DNA of 64,000 nucleotides. Origin: Burkholderiales bacterium. Its GTDB lineage: Bacteria > Pseudomonadota > Gammaproteobacteria > Burkholderiales > Burkholderiaceae_C. Of the stretch, positions 63,537 to 64,000 are shown piece by piece. The notes below the pieces were generated by a model. That model searched no databases. It was given only the letters and a program-made list of their open reading frames with translations, and was not told the DNA's origin. A program made the position numbers and the translations under genes. Where the stretch lies: contig JAUVWL010000011.1 in the NCBI GenBank assembly GCA_030604135.1, positions 1 to 64,000 on the forward strand, written 5' to 3'. Position 1 is the stretch's first letter. Every line of letters starts with the position of its first letter.

Positions 63537-63576
63537 TTAACCGTCAGCAAGAAGAAGAGCGAGACCCGGCCAACAA

Positions 63577-64000
63577 CTAAACCATCGCCCCCACCCCAAC
63601 CCCAGGCAACATCCACTCCCCCTCAACCACCACATTCCCCACCAAGCCCCGCAAGGCCGCACCGTCCAGCCCCGGGTGCTCGGCCATCGCCTGCGCCAGG
63701 ATCTGCGCCGCCAGTTGCCGCAGCTGCTGGCGGGATTGACGGATGCGCTCGCGGAAGGCGGCGGAGTCGAGGGTGTCGGTCAGGCTGCGGTTGAGCTCGG
63801 CGAACCAGGGCATGCCCGCCTGGTCGAGCATGGCAGGCGGATTGCGTCGCTCGCTGCAGGCGGACCACTGGCGCAGGAAGGCCTGCACCGCGCGGTTGAG
63901 CTGCTGGCAGTCGGCCAGCTCGGTGCGCAGCGCGGCCATGCTGGCCAGGTCGGTCAGGCGCTGGTGGAAGAAGAACTGTGCCAGCACACCCCAGTAGAAG
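63577..64000 (-). CDS. C-terminal part of an unidentified protein, partial at window edge
   Basis: The frame is open through the right edge (FYWGVLAQFFFHQRLTDLA...) and ends at the TAG at 63579-63577, so 140 residues are visible. It is largely alpha-helical, with aromatic residues near the edge and a short Gly/Val-rich tail. I do not recognise the family from this part. It faces the antiporter gene convergently. It may belong to a neighbouring pigment transcript, but that cannot be tested here. Confidence 0.6.
   Translation of the reverse strand, partial: FYWGVLAQFFFHQRLTDLASMAALRTELADCQQLNRAVQAFLRQWSACSERRNPPAMLDQAGMPWFAELNRSLTDTLDSAAFRERIRQSRQQLRQLAAQILAQAMAEHPGLDGAALRGLVGNVVVEGEWMLPGVGVGAMV

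Overview
The window is high-GC, densely coded bacterial DNA. Its gene content points to the Burkholderiales, most likely the Comamonadaceae (a Hydrogenophaga-like facultative chemolithotroph or marine/brackish relative). The signs are the NAD-linked formate dehydrogenase locus, the Fnr/Anr-type boxes, a SAH riboswitch on ahcY, rplM-rpsI followed by DUF6776, bactofilin and erpA genes, and a dispersed GC-rich palindromic repeat of a kind I recall from this family. The genus is an inference; no rRNA gene is present and I saw no tRNA gene or CRISPR array.

Layout. 1-1215: two coupled minus-strand genes of unknown function, the first running off the left edge. 1381-7752: an eight-gene minus-strand ectoine locus, ectABCD followed by ehuBCDA, combining synthesis, hydroxylation and re-uptake. 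8031-13751: a divergent ModE/periplasmic-binding-type regulator and an NAD-linked molybdenum formate dehydrogenase whose gamma and beta subunits are fused (fdsGB) next to fdsA, with a 22-bp perfect palindrome in the divergent promoter. 13862-17868: uspA behind an Fnr-like box, then a DUF1800/DUF1501 secreted pair. 17896-28691: a periplasmic binding protein, a double-length tandem UvrA (1972 aa), an SMP-30 lactonase, a LysR regulator and a long-type NADP isocitrate dehydrogenase. 28782-32799: small genes, a YeeE/YedE transporter behind an Fnr-like box, and an MFS-HAD pair.

32885-36184: a SAH riboswitch controls ahcY-tlyA-metF, an SAH detoxification and methionine-cycle operon. 36235-39153: a minus-strand module of small membrane protein, zinc-ribbon protein and SPFH/SHOCT protein. 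39304-42352: a DUF3047 lipoprotein, ompW with tandem Fnr-like boxes, and metY. 42420-46220: paaABCDE, the phenylacetyl-CoA epoxidase, under a 32-bp TetR/PaaR-type operator. 46379-53833: a CAP-domain lipoprotein, rlmJ, rplM-rpsI, DUF6776, bactofilin, erpA, an M23 peptidase and tyrS.

53930-55223: a small gene cut off by an IS5-family element whose transposase has lost, in frame, the segment carrying the first catalytic Asp. 55345-63489: a CDF transporter and dtd, then a strong promoter and a tightly coupled seven-gene operon (flavin halogenase-like enzyme, XanB2-type chorismatase, MipA/OmpV, acyltransferase, glycosyltransferase, methyltransferase, Kef-type antiporter). This looks like part of a xanthomonadin/aryl-polyene-like pathway. 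A partial gene runs off the right edge.

The most notable points are the fdsGB fusion with its palindromic operator, the tandem UvrA carrying an in-frame palindromic repeat, the candidate Fnr regulon, the halogenase-chorismatase operon and the crippled IS5.
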